Assembly (NCBI RefSeq): GCF_000968015.1
Contig: NZ_LACH01000003.1
Span: 39,436-103,435 of the forward strand
Reading direction: 5' to 3'
DNA: 64,000 bases
Origin: Pseudomonas fluorescens
Lineage (GTDB): Bacteria > Pseudomonadota > Gammaproteobacteria > Pseudomonadales > Pseudomonadaceae
Positions 57,052-64,000 of this stretch are shown here, in pieces. The translations under genes and the position numbers were made by a program. Below the pieces are notes generated by a model. That model searched no databases and was not told the DNA's origin. It was given only the letters and a program-made list of their open reading frames with translations. How positions within the stretch are numbered: position 1 is the stretch's first letter; each line of letters starts with the position of its first letter.

Positions 57052-58226
57052 TCCGTTCAATCCTGCTGTCAGCGGCGACCGGGCTGTTGTTGTCCGCTTG
57101 CGTTCAGCCACCGTTGCGTGGCACCGGCGACTTGGGCGTGGTCGTGGAGCGCGCCACCGGTAGCGTACAAATCATCGAAAGCGACACCCACACCGCGCTG
57201 GCCCGACTCAAGGGTTTAGGCGACCTGTCCCATGCCTCGGTGGTGTTCTCGCGGGATCAGCGCTACGCCTATGTGTTCGGGCGCGACGGCGGGTTGAGCA
57301 AGATTGATTTGCTGACCCGGCGTATCGATCATCGCGTCATCCAGGGCGGCAACAGCATTGGCGGCGCCATCAGTCAGGACGGCAAGTTGATCGCGGTGTC
57401 CAACTACGTGCCCGGCGGGGTCAAGGTGTTCGATGCCGACACCCTGCAACAGGTGGCCGATATTCCGGCCACGCCGCTCGCCGATGGCACCAAGCGCTCC
57501 CGGGTGGTCGGTCTGGTTGACGCACCGGGGCAACGTTTTGTGTTCAGCCTGTTCGATACCGGCGAGATCTGGACCGCCGATTTCAGTCAGGGCAACACAC
57601 CGCAGATCAGCCGTTTCACCGGCATCGGTGAGCAACCCTACGACGCCCTGATAACGCCCGATGGGCGCTATTACATGGCCGGTCTGTTCGGTGAAGACGG
57701 CATGGCGCAACTCGATCTCTGGCATCCGGAGCGCGGTGTGCAGCGGGTACTCGGCGATTACGGACGCGGCCAGGCGAAACTCCCGGTCTACAAGATGCCG
57801 CACCTGGAAGGCTGGGCCGTTGCCGACAACCAGGCCTTCGTGCCCGCCGTTGGCCGGCATCAAGTGCTGGTGATGGATTCGCGCACCTGGCAGCAGACCG
57901 CTGTGATCCCGGTGGCCGGTCAACCGGTGTTCGTCACGTCGCGCCCGGACGGTCGGCAGCTGTGGGTCAATTTCGCCTACCCGGACAATGATCGGGTTCA
58001 GGTCATCGACACCGAAACCCATGCCGTGGTCGCGGATCTGAAGCCGGGACCGGCGGTGCTGCATATGGAGTTCACCGCACGCGGCGACCAGTTGTGGCTG
58101 TCGTTACGCGACGGCGATCAGGTTCAAGTCTGGGATCCGTACCGCCTGAAGCTGCTGAGCACCCTGCCTGCCAGCGCACCGAGCGGCATCTTCTTCAGCA
58201 GTCGCGCGCAGAAAATGGGGTATTGA
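57048..58226 (+). CDS. nirF: NirF, heme d1 dehydrogenase-type lipoprotein
   Basis: 392 residues, start overlapping nirC. Lipoprotein signal with lipobox LSAC, then a beta-propeller like the d1 domain of NirS. In the family it acts in the periplasm late in heme d1 synthesis. Confidence 0.93.
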   Translation: MIRSILLSAATGLLLSACVQPPLRGTGDLGVVVERATGSVQIIESDTHTALARLKGLGDLSHASVVFSRDQRYAYVFGRDGGLSKIDLLTRRIDHRVIQGGNSIGGAISQDGKLIAVSNYVPGGVKVFDADTLQQVADIPATPLADGTKRSRVVGLVDAPGQRFVFSLFDTGEIWTADFSQGNTPQISRFTGIGEQPYDALITPDGRYYMAGLFGEDGMAQLDLWHPERGVQRVLGDYGRGQAKLPVYKMPHLEGWAVADNQAFVPAVGRHQVLVMDSRTWQQTAVIPVAGQPVFVTSRPDGRQLWVNFAYPDNDRVQVIDTETHAVVADLKPGPAVLHMEFTARGDQLWLSLRDGDQVQVWDPYRLKLLSTLPASAPSGIFFSSRAQKMGY

Positions 58227-58227
58227 A

Positions 58228-58686
58228 ATGAACCTTGAGCTGCTCAGCCGCCAACTCATCGAGCGCTTCCAGCACGGCATGCCGCTGTGCCCGTCACCGT
58301 ATAAGGAGATGGCGCGGATTCTCGGTTGCCGCGAATCACAAGTAATGGCCTGCCTGGAAGAAATGGATCAGGCCGGCACCCTCTCACGCATCGGCCCGGT
58401 GTTCGAACACAGCCGCGCCGGGGCCAGCACCCTCGCCGCCCTCGCTGTGCCCGCCGAACGCCTGCAACAGGTGGCCGATCGCGTCAGTCAGTACCCCGAG
58501 GTCAATCACAACTATGCACGGGAGCATTTCTACAACCTGTGGTTTGTGTTGACCGCCCCTGATCGCCAACACATCGACCGCGTACTCAAGGAACTGGAGA
58601 ACGACACCGGCCTCATGCCGCTGGACCTGCCGATGTTGACCGCCTACCGCATCGACCTGGGCTTTGCCCTGGGAGAAAACTCATGA
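58228..58686 (+). CDS. nirD: Siroheme decarboxylase subunit NirD
   Basis: 152 residues, AsnC/Lrp-like fold with HTH-like start (PYKEMARILGCRESQVMACL) and VNHNYAREHFYNLWFVLTA holding the conserved His. With NirL, G and H converts siroheme to didecarboxysiroheme for heme d1. Overlaps nirL by ATGA. Confidence 0.93.
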   Translation: MNLELLSRQLIERFQHGMPLCPSPYKEMARILGCRESQVMACLEEMDQAGTLSRIGPVFEHSRAGASTLAALAVPAERLQQVADRVSQYPEVNHNYAREHFYNLWFVLTAPDRQHIDRVLKELENDTGLMPLDLPMLTAYRIDLGFALGENS

Positions 58687-59198
58687 CATCTGGATTGAGC
58701 CCCCACCAAGCGCTGGCGCTGCGCCGGCACCTCGAAGGCGGATTGCCGCTGGTAGCGCGCCCCTATCAGGAACTCGCCGAACGGATAAACACCGACGAAA
58801 ACCAGGTGCTCGAACAAATGCGCCAGTGGAACGAGCAAGGGCTGTTCCGCCGTATCGGCCTGGTGCTGCACCATCGCGCGCTGGGCTTTACCGCCAACGC
58901 CATGCTGGTGCTGGATATTCCCGATGCGCTGATCGACGAAGTCGGCCAGCGCCTGGGGCGAGCGCCCGGCATTAACCTCTGCTATCAACGTCCCCGGCGA
59001 TTGCCGCAGTGGCGGTACAACCTGTTTTGCATGGTGCACGGGCGTCAACGTGAACAGGTGGAGGCGCAGATCCAGGCGTTGCTGGACGAACATCTGCTGA
59101 GCGACCTGCCCCATCAATTGCTGTTCAGCACCCAGGTCTTCAAGCAGTGCGGCGGTCGCTTTGCGCCCTCGCGCACAGGAGCACCGACCCATGGATGA
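58683..59198 (+). CDS. nirL: Siroheme decarboxylase subunit NirL
   Basis: 171 residues of the same Lrp-like family, with RRIGLVLHHRALGF and CYQRPRRLPQWRYNLFCMVHG. The RPRR...WRYNLF signature separates the L/H branch from D/G. Overlaps nirG by 8 bp. Confidence 0.93.
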   Translation: MTSGLSPHQALALRRHLEGGLPLVARPYQELAERINTDENQVLEQMRQWNEQGLFRRIGLVLHHRALGFTANAMLVLDIPDALIDEVGQRLGRAPGINLCYQRPRRLPQWRYNLFCMVHGRQREQVEAQIQALLDEHLLSDLPHQLLFSTQVFKQCGGRFAPSRTGAPTHG

Positions 59199-59634
59199 CC
59201 TCGACCGTCGCCTGATCAACCGCTTGCAATTGGGCCTGCCGCTGGTGCGCCACCCTTGGCGGGTACTGGCGGCCGAACTGGAGACCAGCAGCACTGAACT
59301 ACTCGGCCGACTGCATACCCTGCTCCATGACGGAATGCTCACGCGCTTCGGCCCGATGTTTGACATCGAACGCCTGGGCGGCGCCTTCACCCTCGCCGCG
59401 CTGGCGGTCCCGGAAGAACGTTTTGAAGAGGTTGCCGAGCATCTGCAAGGCATGCCTGAAGTGGCACACAACTATCGACGCGAGCACGCCTGGAACATGT
59501 GGTTCGTGCTCGCCTGCGCAACTGAACATGACCTGACCGAGACCCTGCACCGCATCGAAACCCTGACCGGCCTGCCGCTGCTCAACCTGCCCAAAGAGGA
59601 GACCTACCATGTCGGTCTGTATTTCCCGGCCTGA
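59191..59634 (+). CDS. nirG: Siroheme decarboxylase subunit NirG
   Basis: 147 residues from the ATG at 59191. Branch D/G with AHNYRREHAWNMWFVLACA. Overlaps nirH by 26 bp. Confidence 0.93.
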   Translation: MDDLDRRLINRLQLGLPLVRHPWRVLAAELETSSTELLGRLHTLLHDGMLTRFGPMFDIERLGGAFTLAALAVPEERFEEVAEHLQGMPEVAHNYRREHAWNMWFVLACATEHDLTETLHRIETLTGLPLLNLPKEETYHVGLYFPA

Positions 59635-60124
59635 AGACACCCTCATCCAGCGCCTGATCGTGTTGACCCAGGCCGGCCTGCCTTTGCTGGACGACCCGTG
59701 GGCGTGGCTCGCCGAACAGCTGGGGCTGAACATTGAAGCCACCCTGGATCTGCTCAAGCGCTTGCAAGCCGAGGGCGCGATTCGGCGGATTGCCGCCGTG
59801 CCCAATCACTACCGACTGGGCTATCGCCACAACGGCATGACGGTCTGGGATGTGCGCGACACCGACATGCCGCGTCTCGGCGCACTGATCGGCGCGCAAC
59901 CCTTCGTCAGCCACTGCTATCGCCGTCCGCGCCGCACTGGCTGGCGCTACAACCTGTTCGCCATGGTGCATGGCCGCAGCAGCGATGAAATCAACAGCTA
60001 CCGCGAGCACCTGCGCTACTTGCTGGGCGACGCCTGTGGGGCGGACGAGATGCTGGTGAGCAGCCGCATCCTGAAAAAAACCGGCTTGCGCCTAATGCCG
60101 GCCAGTTCAACGCATCCCTTGTAA
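59609..60124 (+). CDS. nirH: Siroheme decarboxylase subunit NirH
   Basis: 171 residues, branch L/H with CYRRPRRTGWRYNLFAMVHG. Its TAA stop lies inside the end of a repeat element, so the last codons may have been set by the insertion. Confidence 0.92.
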   Translation: MSVCISRPEDTLIQRLIVLTQAGLPLLDDPWAWLAEQLGLNIEATLDLLKRLQAEGAIRRIAAVPNHYRLGYRHNGMTVWDVRDTDMPRLGALIGAQPFVSHCYRRPRRTGWRYNLFAMVHGRSSDEINSYREHLRYLLGDACGADEMLVSSRILKKTGLRLMPASSTHPL

Positions 60125-60268
60125 CAGCTGTCGAGCTTGCGAGGCTGCGTTCGGCGACGCAGTCGTCGTAAACCCTGCGAACGCGGTATTCCTGGGACAC
60201 CGCAGTGCCTGATTTCACGACGACTGCGTCGCCGAACGCAGCCTCGCAAGCTCGACAGCTGCTACGGG
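60119..60268. repeat. Long REP-type element, GTAGCAGCTG family, copy 2, inside the nir operon
   Basis: Inverted ends TTGTAACAGCTGTCGAGCTT and AAGCTCGACAGCTGCTAC with inner GCGTTCGGCGACGCAG arms, ~150 bp. It splits nirH from nirJ and would form a strong hairpin in the message. Sister of the element at 48622. Confidence 0.9.
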
Positions 60269-60329
60269 CATCAGGCTTGCGTTTGCCTGTTGCTTCGCGC
60301 TGAACACGCTCTGACTGAAGGAGATTTAC

Positions 60330-61508
60330 ATGTTGAGGATCAGCCAATACCTGCGTGCGCTGGCCGGCCAGGCGCCTGCGCCCAGAACCAGTCCACCGGG
60401 CAGCAATCGGGCGCCGGTGGTGATCTGGAACCTGCTCAGGCGCTGCAACCTGACCTGTAAACATTGCTATGCCACCTCCGCCGACAGTGTCTTTCGCGAC
60501 GAACTGGATACCGCCGCGGCGCTGACCGTGATCGACGATCTGCACGATGCCGGCGTCAAGGTGTTGATTCTTTCCGGTGGCGAACCGCTGTTGCGCGAGG
60601 ACTTGTTTGTGCTCAGCGCCTACGCCCGGACCAAGGATTTCTTTGTGGCCTTGTCCACCAACGGCACGCTGATCGATGAGCAGAACATCGCGCAGATCAG
60701 CGCGGCGAACTTCGACTACGTCGGGATCAGCATCGATGGCCTGGAAGCCACCCATGACGCTTTCCGCCAACTCAAGGGCAGTTTCGCCCGTTCCATGCAG
60801 GCGATCCGGCTCTGCCGCGAACAGGGTATTCGCGTCGGGCTGCGCACCACCCTGACCCAGGAGAACCATCAGCAACTGCCCCAACTGCTGTCGCTGATGC
60901 GCGAGTACGACGTGCAAAAGTTTTACCTGTCGCACCTCAACTACAGCGGTCGCGGCAAACGCAGTCGCAAACTCGACGCACACCAGCAGATGAGCCGCGA
61001 GGCCATGACGCTGATCTTCGAGCGCGCCTGGGAAGACATCCAACAGGGCCGCGACAGCGATTTTGTCAGCGGCAACAACGACGCCGATGCCATTCTCCTG
61101 CTGCAATGGGCAGCCCTACGACTTCCCGAGCATTACCCACGCCTGGAAAACATGCTCCGCGCCTGGGGCGGCAACGCATCGGGCAGCGGCATTGCCAACA
61201 TCGACAACACCGGCGAAGTGCACCCGGACACCTACTGGTGGCAGCACTCGGTGGGCAATGTCCGGCGCACGCCGTTCCGCACGTTGTGGCTGGATCAGCC
61301 GGATGCCCTGTTGTTGCGCCTGCGTGAACATCCCCGCGCCGTCGGCGGTCGTTGCGCACAATGCCGCTGGTTGCACATCTGCAACGGCAACACCCGCACC
61401 CGCGCCTGGGCCGAGGGTGATTTGTGGGGCCAGGACCCCGGCTGCCACCTCAGCGATGACGAAATCGGTGTGCCGCCATCAACGACCATCCCTTGCATCA
61501 CCCACTGA
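60330..61508 (+). CDS. nirJ: NirJ, radical SAM enzyme of heme d1 synthesis
   Basis: 392 residues. SAM cluster CNLTCKHCYA (residues ~38-47), SGGEPLL, and a C-terminal SPASM-type cysteine group (CAQCRWLHICNG ... GCHL). Replaces propionate groups by oxo groups. Ribosome site AAGGAGA before the ATG. Confidence 0.95.
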   Translation: MLRISQYLRALAGQAPAPRTSPPGSNRAPVVIWNLLRRCNLTCKHCYATSADSVFRDELDTAAALTVIDDLHDAGVKVLILSGGEPLLREDLFVLSAYARTKDFFVALSTNGTLIDEQNIAQISAANFDYVGISIDGLEATHDAFRQLKGSFARSMQAIRLCREQGIRVGLRTTLTQENHQQLPQLLSLMREYDVQKFYLSHLNYSGRGKRSRKLDAHQQMSREAMTLIFERAWEDIQQGRDSDFVSGNNDADAILLLQWAALRLPEHYPRLENMLRAWGGNASGSGIANIDNTGEVHPDTYWWQHSVGNVRRTPFRTLWLDQPDALLLRLREHPRAVGGRCAQCRWLHICNGNTRTRAWAEGDLWGQDPGCHLSDDEIGVPPSTTIPCITH

Positions 61509-61578
61509 ATAGCCCGCACGGCCAACCACCTGACAAAGGCTGGGGCCGGTCAACCTGATGAAGCACCAAGGACGTCCC

Positions 61579-62418
61579 ATGCCTCCATCGATTGCTATAC
61601 CGGCCACACTTGAGTCCCCGTTCCGGCCGGGCGAAGTTGCCCTGGTCGGCGCTGGCCCCGGCGATCCACGCCTGCTGACCCTGCGCGCCTGGAGCCTGTT
61701 GATGCAGGCCGACGCCGTGGTGTACGACCGGCTGATCAGCCCCGAACTGCTGACCTTGATCCCGCTCACCTGCGCCCGCCATTACGTCGGCAAGGCCAGC
61801 GGCTGCCACAGCCTGCCCCAGGAACAGATCAACAAACTGCTGGCCGATCTTGCTGATCAAGGGCAGCGCGTGGTTCGGCTCAAGGGCGGCGATCCGTTCA
61901 TTTTTGGTCGCGGCGCCGAGGAGCTGGAGTACCTGCTGCAACGGGGTGTTGATTGCCAGGTAGTACCGGGCATCACCGCCGCGTCCGGCTGCAGCGCTTA
62001 CGCGGGCATACCGTTGACCCACCGCGACCTGGTCAACTCCTGCCGGTTTATCACTGGCCATTTGCAACGGGATGGCGAGTTGTCGCTGCCCTGGACCAGC
62101 CTTGCCGACAGTAGCCAGACCTTGGTGTTTTACATGGGCTTGTCGAACCTGGGGATCATCGCTCAGCGCTTGATCGAAGCCGGGCTGTCGGCCGATACGC
62201 CGGCGGCGCTGATCAGCAACGGCACGCGTCCCGACCAGCACGTCGCCCGTGGCAAGCTGCACCAATTGCCGACCCTGGCGCTGGATTGTCCACCGGGCAT
62301 TCCGACACTGACGGTGATCGGCACGGTGGTCGATCTGTTCGCCGCAGAAAAACTGGAATACCCGGCACGGCTTTACCCGGCGCAAGCACTGCAACGCCAC
62401 GCCAAGGTGGCGATATGA
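61579..62418 (+). CDS. nirE: Uroporphyrinogen-III C-methyltransferase NirE
   Basis: 279 residues from the ATG at 61579 (AAGGAC). SUMT motifs VGAGPGDPRLLTLRA, GGDPFIFGRGAEE and PGITAASGCSAYAGIPLTHR. Makes precorrin-2, the start of the d1 branch. Overlaps nirN by ATGA. Confidence 0.95.
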   Translation: MPPSIAIPATLESPFRPGEVALVGAGPGDPRLLTLRAWSLLMQADAVVYDRLISPELLTLIPLTCARHYVGKASGCHSLPQEQINKLLADLADQGQRVVRLKGGDPFIFGRGAEELEYLLQRGVDCQVVPGITAASGCSAYAGIPLTHRDLVNSCRFITGHLQRDGELSLPWTSLADSSQTLVFYMGLSNLGIIAQRLIEAGLSADTPAALISNGTRPDQHVARGKLHQLPTLALDCPPGIPTLTVIGTVVDLFAAEKLEYPARLYPAQALQRHAKVAI

Positions 62419-63908
62419 GGCGCGTGCTCCTTGCCCACCTGTTATGGATCAGTGCGGCCCAGGCCGGCGCAGCGGTTCCGGCACTTGAACACGCCGCGCA
62501 AAACTATCAGCAGCATTGCCAGCGCTGCCATGGCGCCAATCGGTTCGGCGGTGCGGGCCCGGCGTTGCTGCCGGAGAGTCTCAGCCGGATCAAACCCGAT
62601 GAAATCCGCAGCGTGATTCAGAACGGCCGCCCCGCGAGCCAGATGGCCGGCTATGCCACTGTGTTCAGCCCCGCACAGATCGACGCGCTGGTGGACTACC
62701 TTCAGCAACCCCCCGCCACCCCGCCCACCTGGAGCAATGACGACATTCTCGGCAGTCACTCGCTGCTCGCAGACCTCAGCAAGCTGCCCACCACGCCCCA
62801 GCATGGCGCCGACCCGCTGAACCTGTTCGTGGTGGTGGAAGCCGGCGACCATCACATCGACATCCTCGACGGTGACCGCTTTGAGGTGCTGGCGCGATTT
62901 GCTTCGCACTTTGCCGTGCATGGCGGGCCGAAGTTCTCGCCGGACGGGCGCTTCGTCTACTTCGCCTCCCGTGACGGCTGGATCAGCCTGTATGACTTGC
63001 ACAACCTGAAACTGATCGCCGAGGTCCGCGCCGGGCTCAACACCCGCAACCTGGCGGTGAGCAAGGATGGACGCTGGGTGCTGGTGGGCAACTATTTGCC
63101 CGGCAACGTGGTGGTGCTCGATGCCCGCGATCTGTCGCTGGTCAAAACCATTCCCACGATCGGGCAGGACGGCACCGCGTCACGGGTCAGCGCGGTGTAC
63201 TCCGCCCCGCCGCGCGACAGCTTCATCGTCGCGCTCAAGGACGTGAAGGAAGTCTGGGAACTGTCCTGGGCCGGCACTCCCAATTTCGAACCACGACGGA
63301 TCCCTGCCGGGGATGTTCTCGACGATTTCTCTTTTTCACCGGACTACAAACAGCTGCTGGCCACGTCGCGCAAAGCCCAGGGCGGTCAGGTGATCGACCT
63401 CGACAGCGGCAAGGTAATCACCGACATACCGCTGCCGGGCATGCCGCATTTGGGCTCGGGGACCTATTGGAAACGCAACGGCGAGTGGGTGTTCGCCACG
63501 CCGAACATCAGCAAGGGGCTGATCTCGGTCATCGACTTCAAGACCTGGAAACTGATCAAGGAAATCCCGACCCTGGGGCCGGGTTTCTTCATGCGCAGTC
63601 ACGTCAATTCGCGGTATGCCTGGAGCGACGTGTTCTTCGGCCCCGATAACGATGCGATCCATCTGATCGACAAACAGACGCTGGAGATTGCCTACACCTT
63701 GCGCCCGATGCCCGGCAAAACCGCCGCTCATGTTGAGTTCACCCGGGATGGCCGCTACTTGCTGCTGAGCATCTGGGACACCGACGGTGCGCTGATCGTC
63801 TACGACAGCAACACCCTCAAGGAGATCAAACGTATTCCGATGAACAAGCCTTCGGGCAAGTACAACGTGGGGAACAAGATTGAGTTTGCCGAGGGGACTT
63901 CGCATTAG
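62415..63908 (+). CDS. nirN: NirN, cd1-like cytochrome, heme d1 maturation
   Basis: 497 residues. Signal peptide, heme c site CQRCHGAN, and a NirS-like d1 propeller. In P. aeruginosa NirN oxidises the last intermediate to heme d1 and hands it to NirS. Last gene of the operon. Confidence 0.95.
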   Translation: MRRVLLAHLLWISAAQAGAAVPALEHAAQNYQQHCQRCHGANRFGGAGPALLPESLSRIKPDEIRSVIQNGRPASQMAGYATVFSPAQIDALVDYLQQPPATPPTWSNDDILGSHSLLADLSKLPTTPQHGADPLNLFVVVEAGDHHIDILDGDRFEVLARFASHFAVHGGPKFSPDGRFVYFASRDGWISLYDLHNLKLIAEVRAGLNTRNLAVSKDGRWVLVGNYLPGNVVVLDARDLSLVKTIPTIGQDGTASRVSAVYSAPPRDSFIVALKDVKEVWELSWAGTPNFEPRRIPAGDVLDDFSFSPDYKQLLATSRKAQGGQVIDLDSGKVITDIPLPGMPHLGSGTYWKRNGEWVFATPNISKGLISVIDFKTWKLIKEIPTLGPGFFMRSHVNSRYAWSDVFFGPDNDAIHLIDKQTLEIAYTLRPMPGKTAAHVEFTRDGRYLLLSIWDTDGALIVYDSNTLKEIKRIPMNKPSGKYNVGNKIEFAEGTSH

Positions 63909-63916
63909 GCCTTGGG

Positions 63917-64000
63917 TGTATATCCGTTTCTGCGGTCACGGCGGCTGGCGGTTTCGCTCTTACAGCGAGTCACTTGGAAGAGCCCCAAGTAACCAAGGGC
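63917..64000 (-). repeat. Long GC-rich intergenic repeat, copy 2 (partial)
   Basis: On the minus strand the segment matches the second half of 37383-37672 (GGTTACTTGGGGCTCTTCCA, then a CCAAGTGACTCGC part, then GCCGCCGTGACCGC). Cut by the right edge. Confidence 0.75.

Noticed and set aside
58228..60124. nirD, L, G and H as a decayed tandem duplication
   Set aside because: Each is intact, with different conserved signatures, and the order is that of the four-gene P. aeruginosa form.

Overview
The window is a chromosomal segment of a denitrifying Pseudomonas, most likely of the fluorescens group. The evidence is the gene order of the nar, nor and nir clusters (nirSMCFDLGHJEN is in the P. aeruginosa order), the high-GC coding style from about 12.8 kb onward, and several families of Pseudomonas-type REP/REPIN palindromes. 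The first ~12 kb is different: lower GC, short overlapping genes and phage functions.

1-12.0 kb is part of a prophage or phage-derived element that continues past the left edge. On the minus strand it carries a terminase large subunit (cut by the edge), a C39-like cysteine peptidase, a terminase small subunit, a RuvC-like resolvase, a T7 endonuclease I-like nuclease and an origin-binding-type SF2 helicase. A ~450 bp divergent intergenic region with matching inverted arms (candidate origin) separates the helicase from a plus-strand primase fused to a DUF669-like domain. Then come two genes of unknown function, a type II restriction-modification pair of the XcyI kind, two small membrane proteins and an AlpA/excisionase-like protein. 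The element ends beside tRNA-Leu and tRNA-Cys.

12.8-18.5 kb is ordinary accessory chromosome: a DUF3079 gene, a small hypothetical gene, a Fur-box-preceded ftrABCD iron uptake operon and a chemoreceptor.

18.5-42.3 kb is the nitrate-respiration block: anaerobic ribonucleotide reductase (nrdD, a separate glycyl-radical peptide, nrdG) behind a perfect ANR/FNR box; moaA, a NifM-type PPIase and narK1K2GHJI; narXL divergent from them; a first DNR-type regulator; a DGC-domain protein; the O2-independent ubiquinone genes ubiUVT; and moaB-moeA for molybdopterin. NarL-type 7-2-7 heptamer pairs lie before narK1/narX, the first dnr and moaB.

42.3-63.9 kb is the nitrite and NO block: pdxH, norR divergent from ric/dnrN (three NorR sites plus a sigma54 promoter between), a CopD-like protein with nnrS, a second NorR/sigma54 promoter driving a 29-codon membrane peptide and the true dnr, dnrP-like, norCBD, nirQ-norE-norF and the cytochrome cd1 operon nirSMCFDLGHJEN. 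The genes together reduce nitrate to nitrite (Nar), to NO (NirS) and to N2O (NorCB), and supply molybdopterin, heme d1, ubiquinone and dNTPs without oxygen, all wired to ANR/DNR, NarXL and NorR. No nitrous oxide reductase (nos) genes are in the window.
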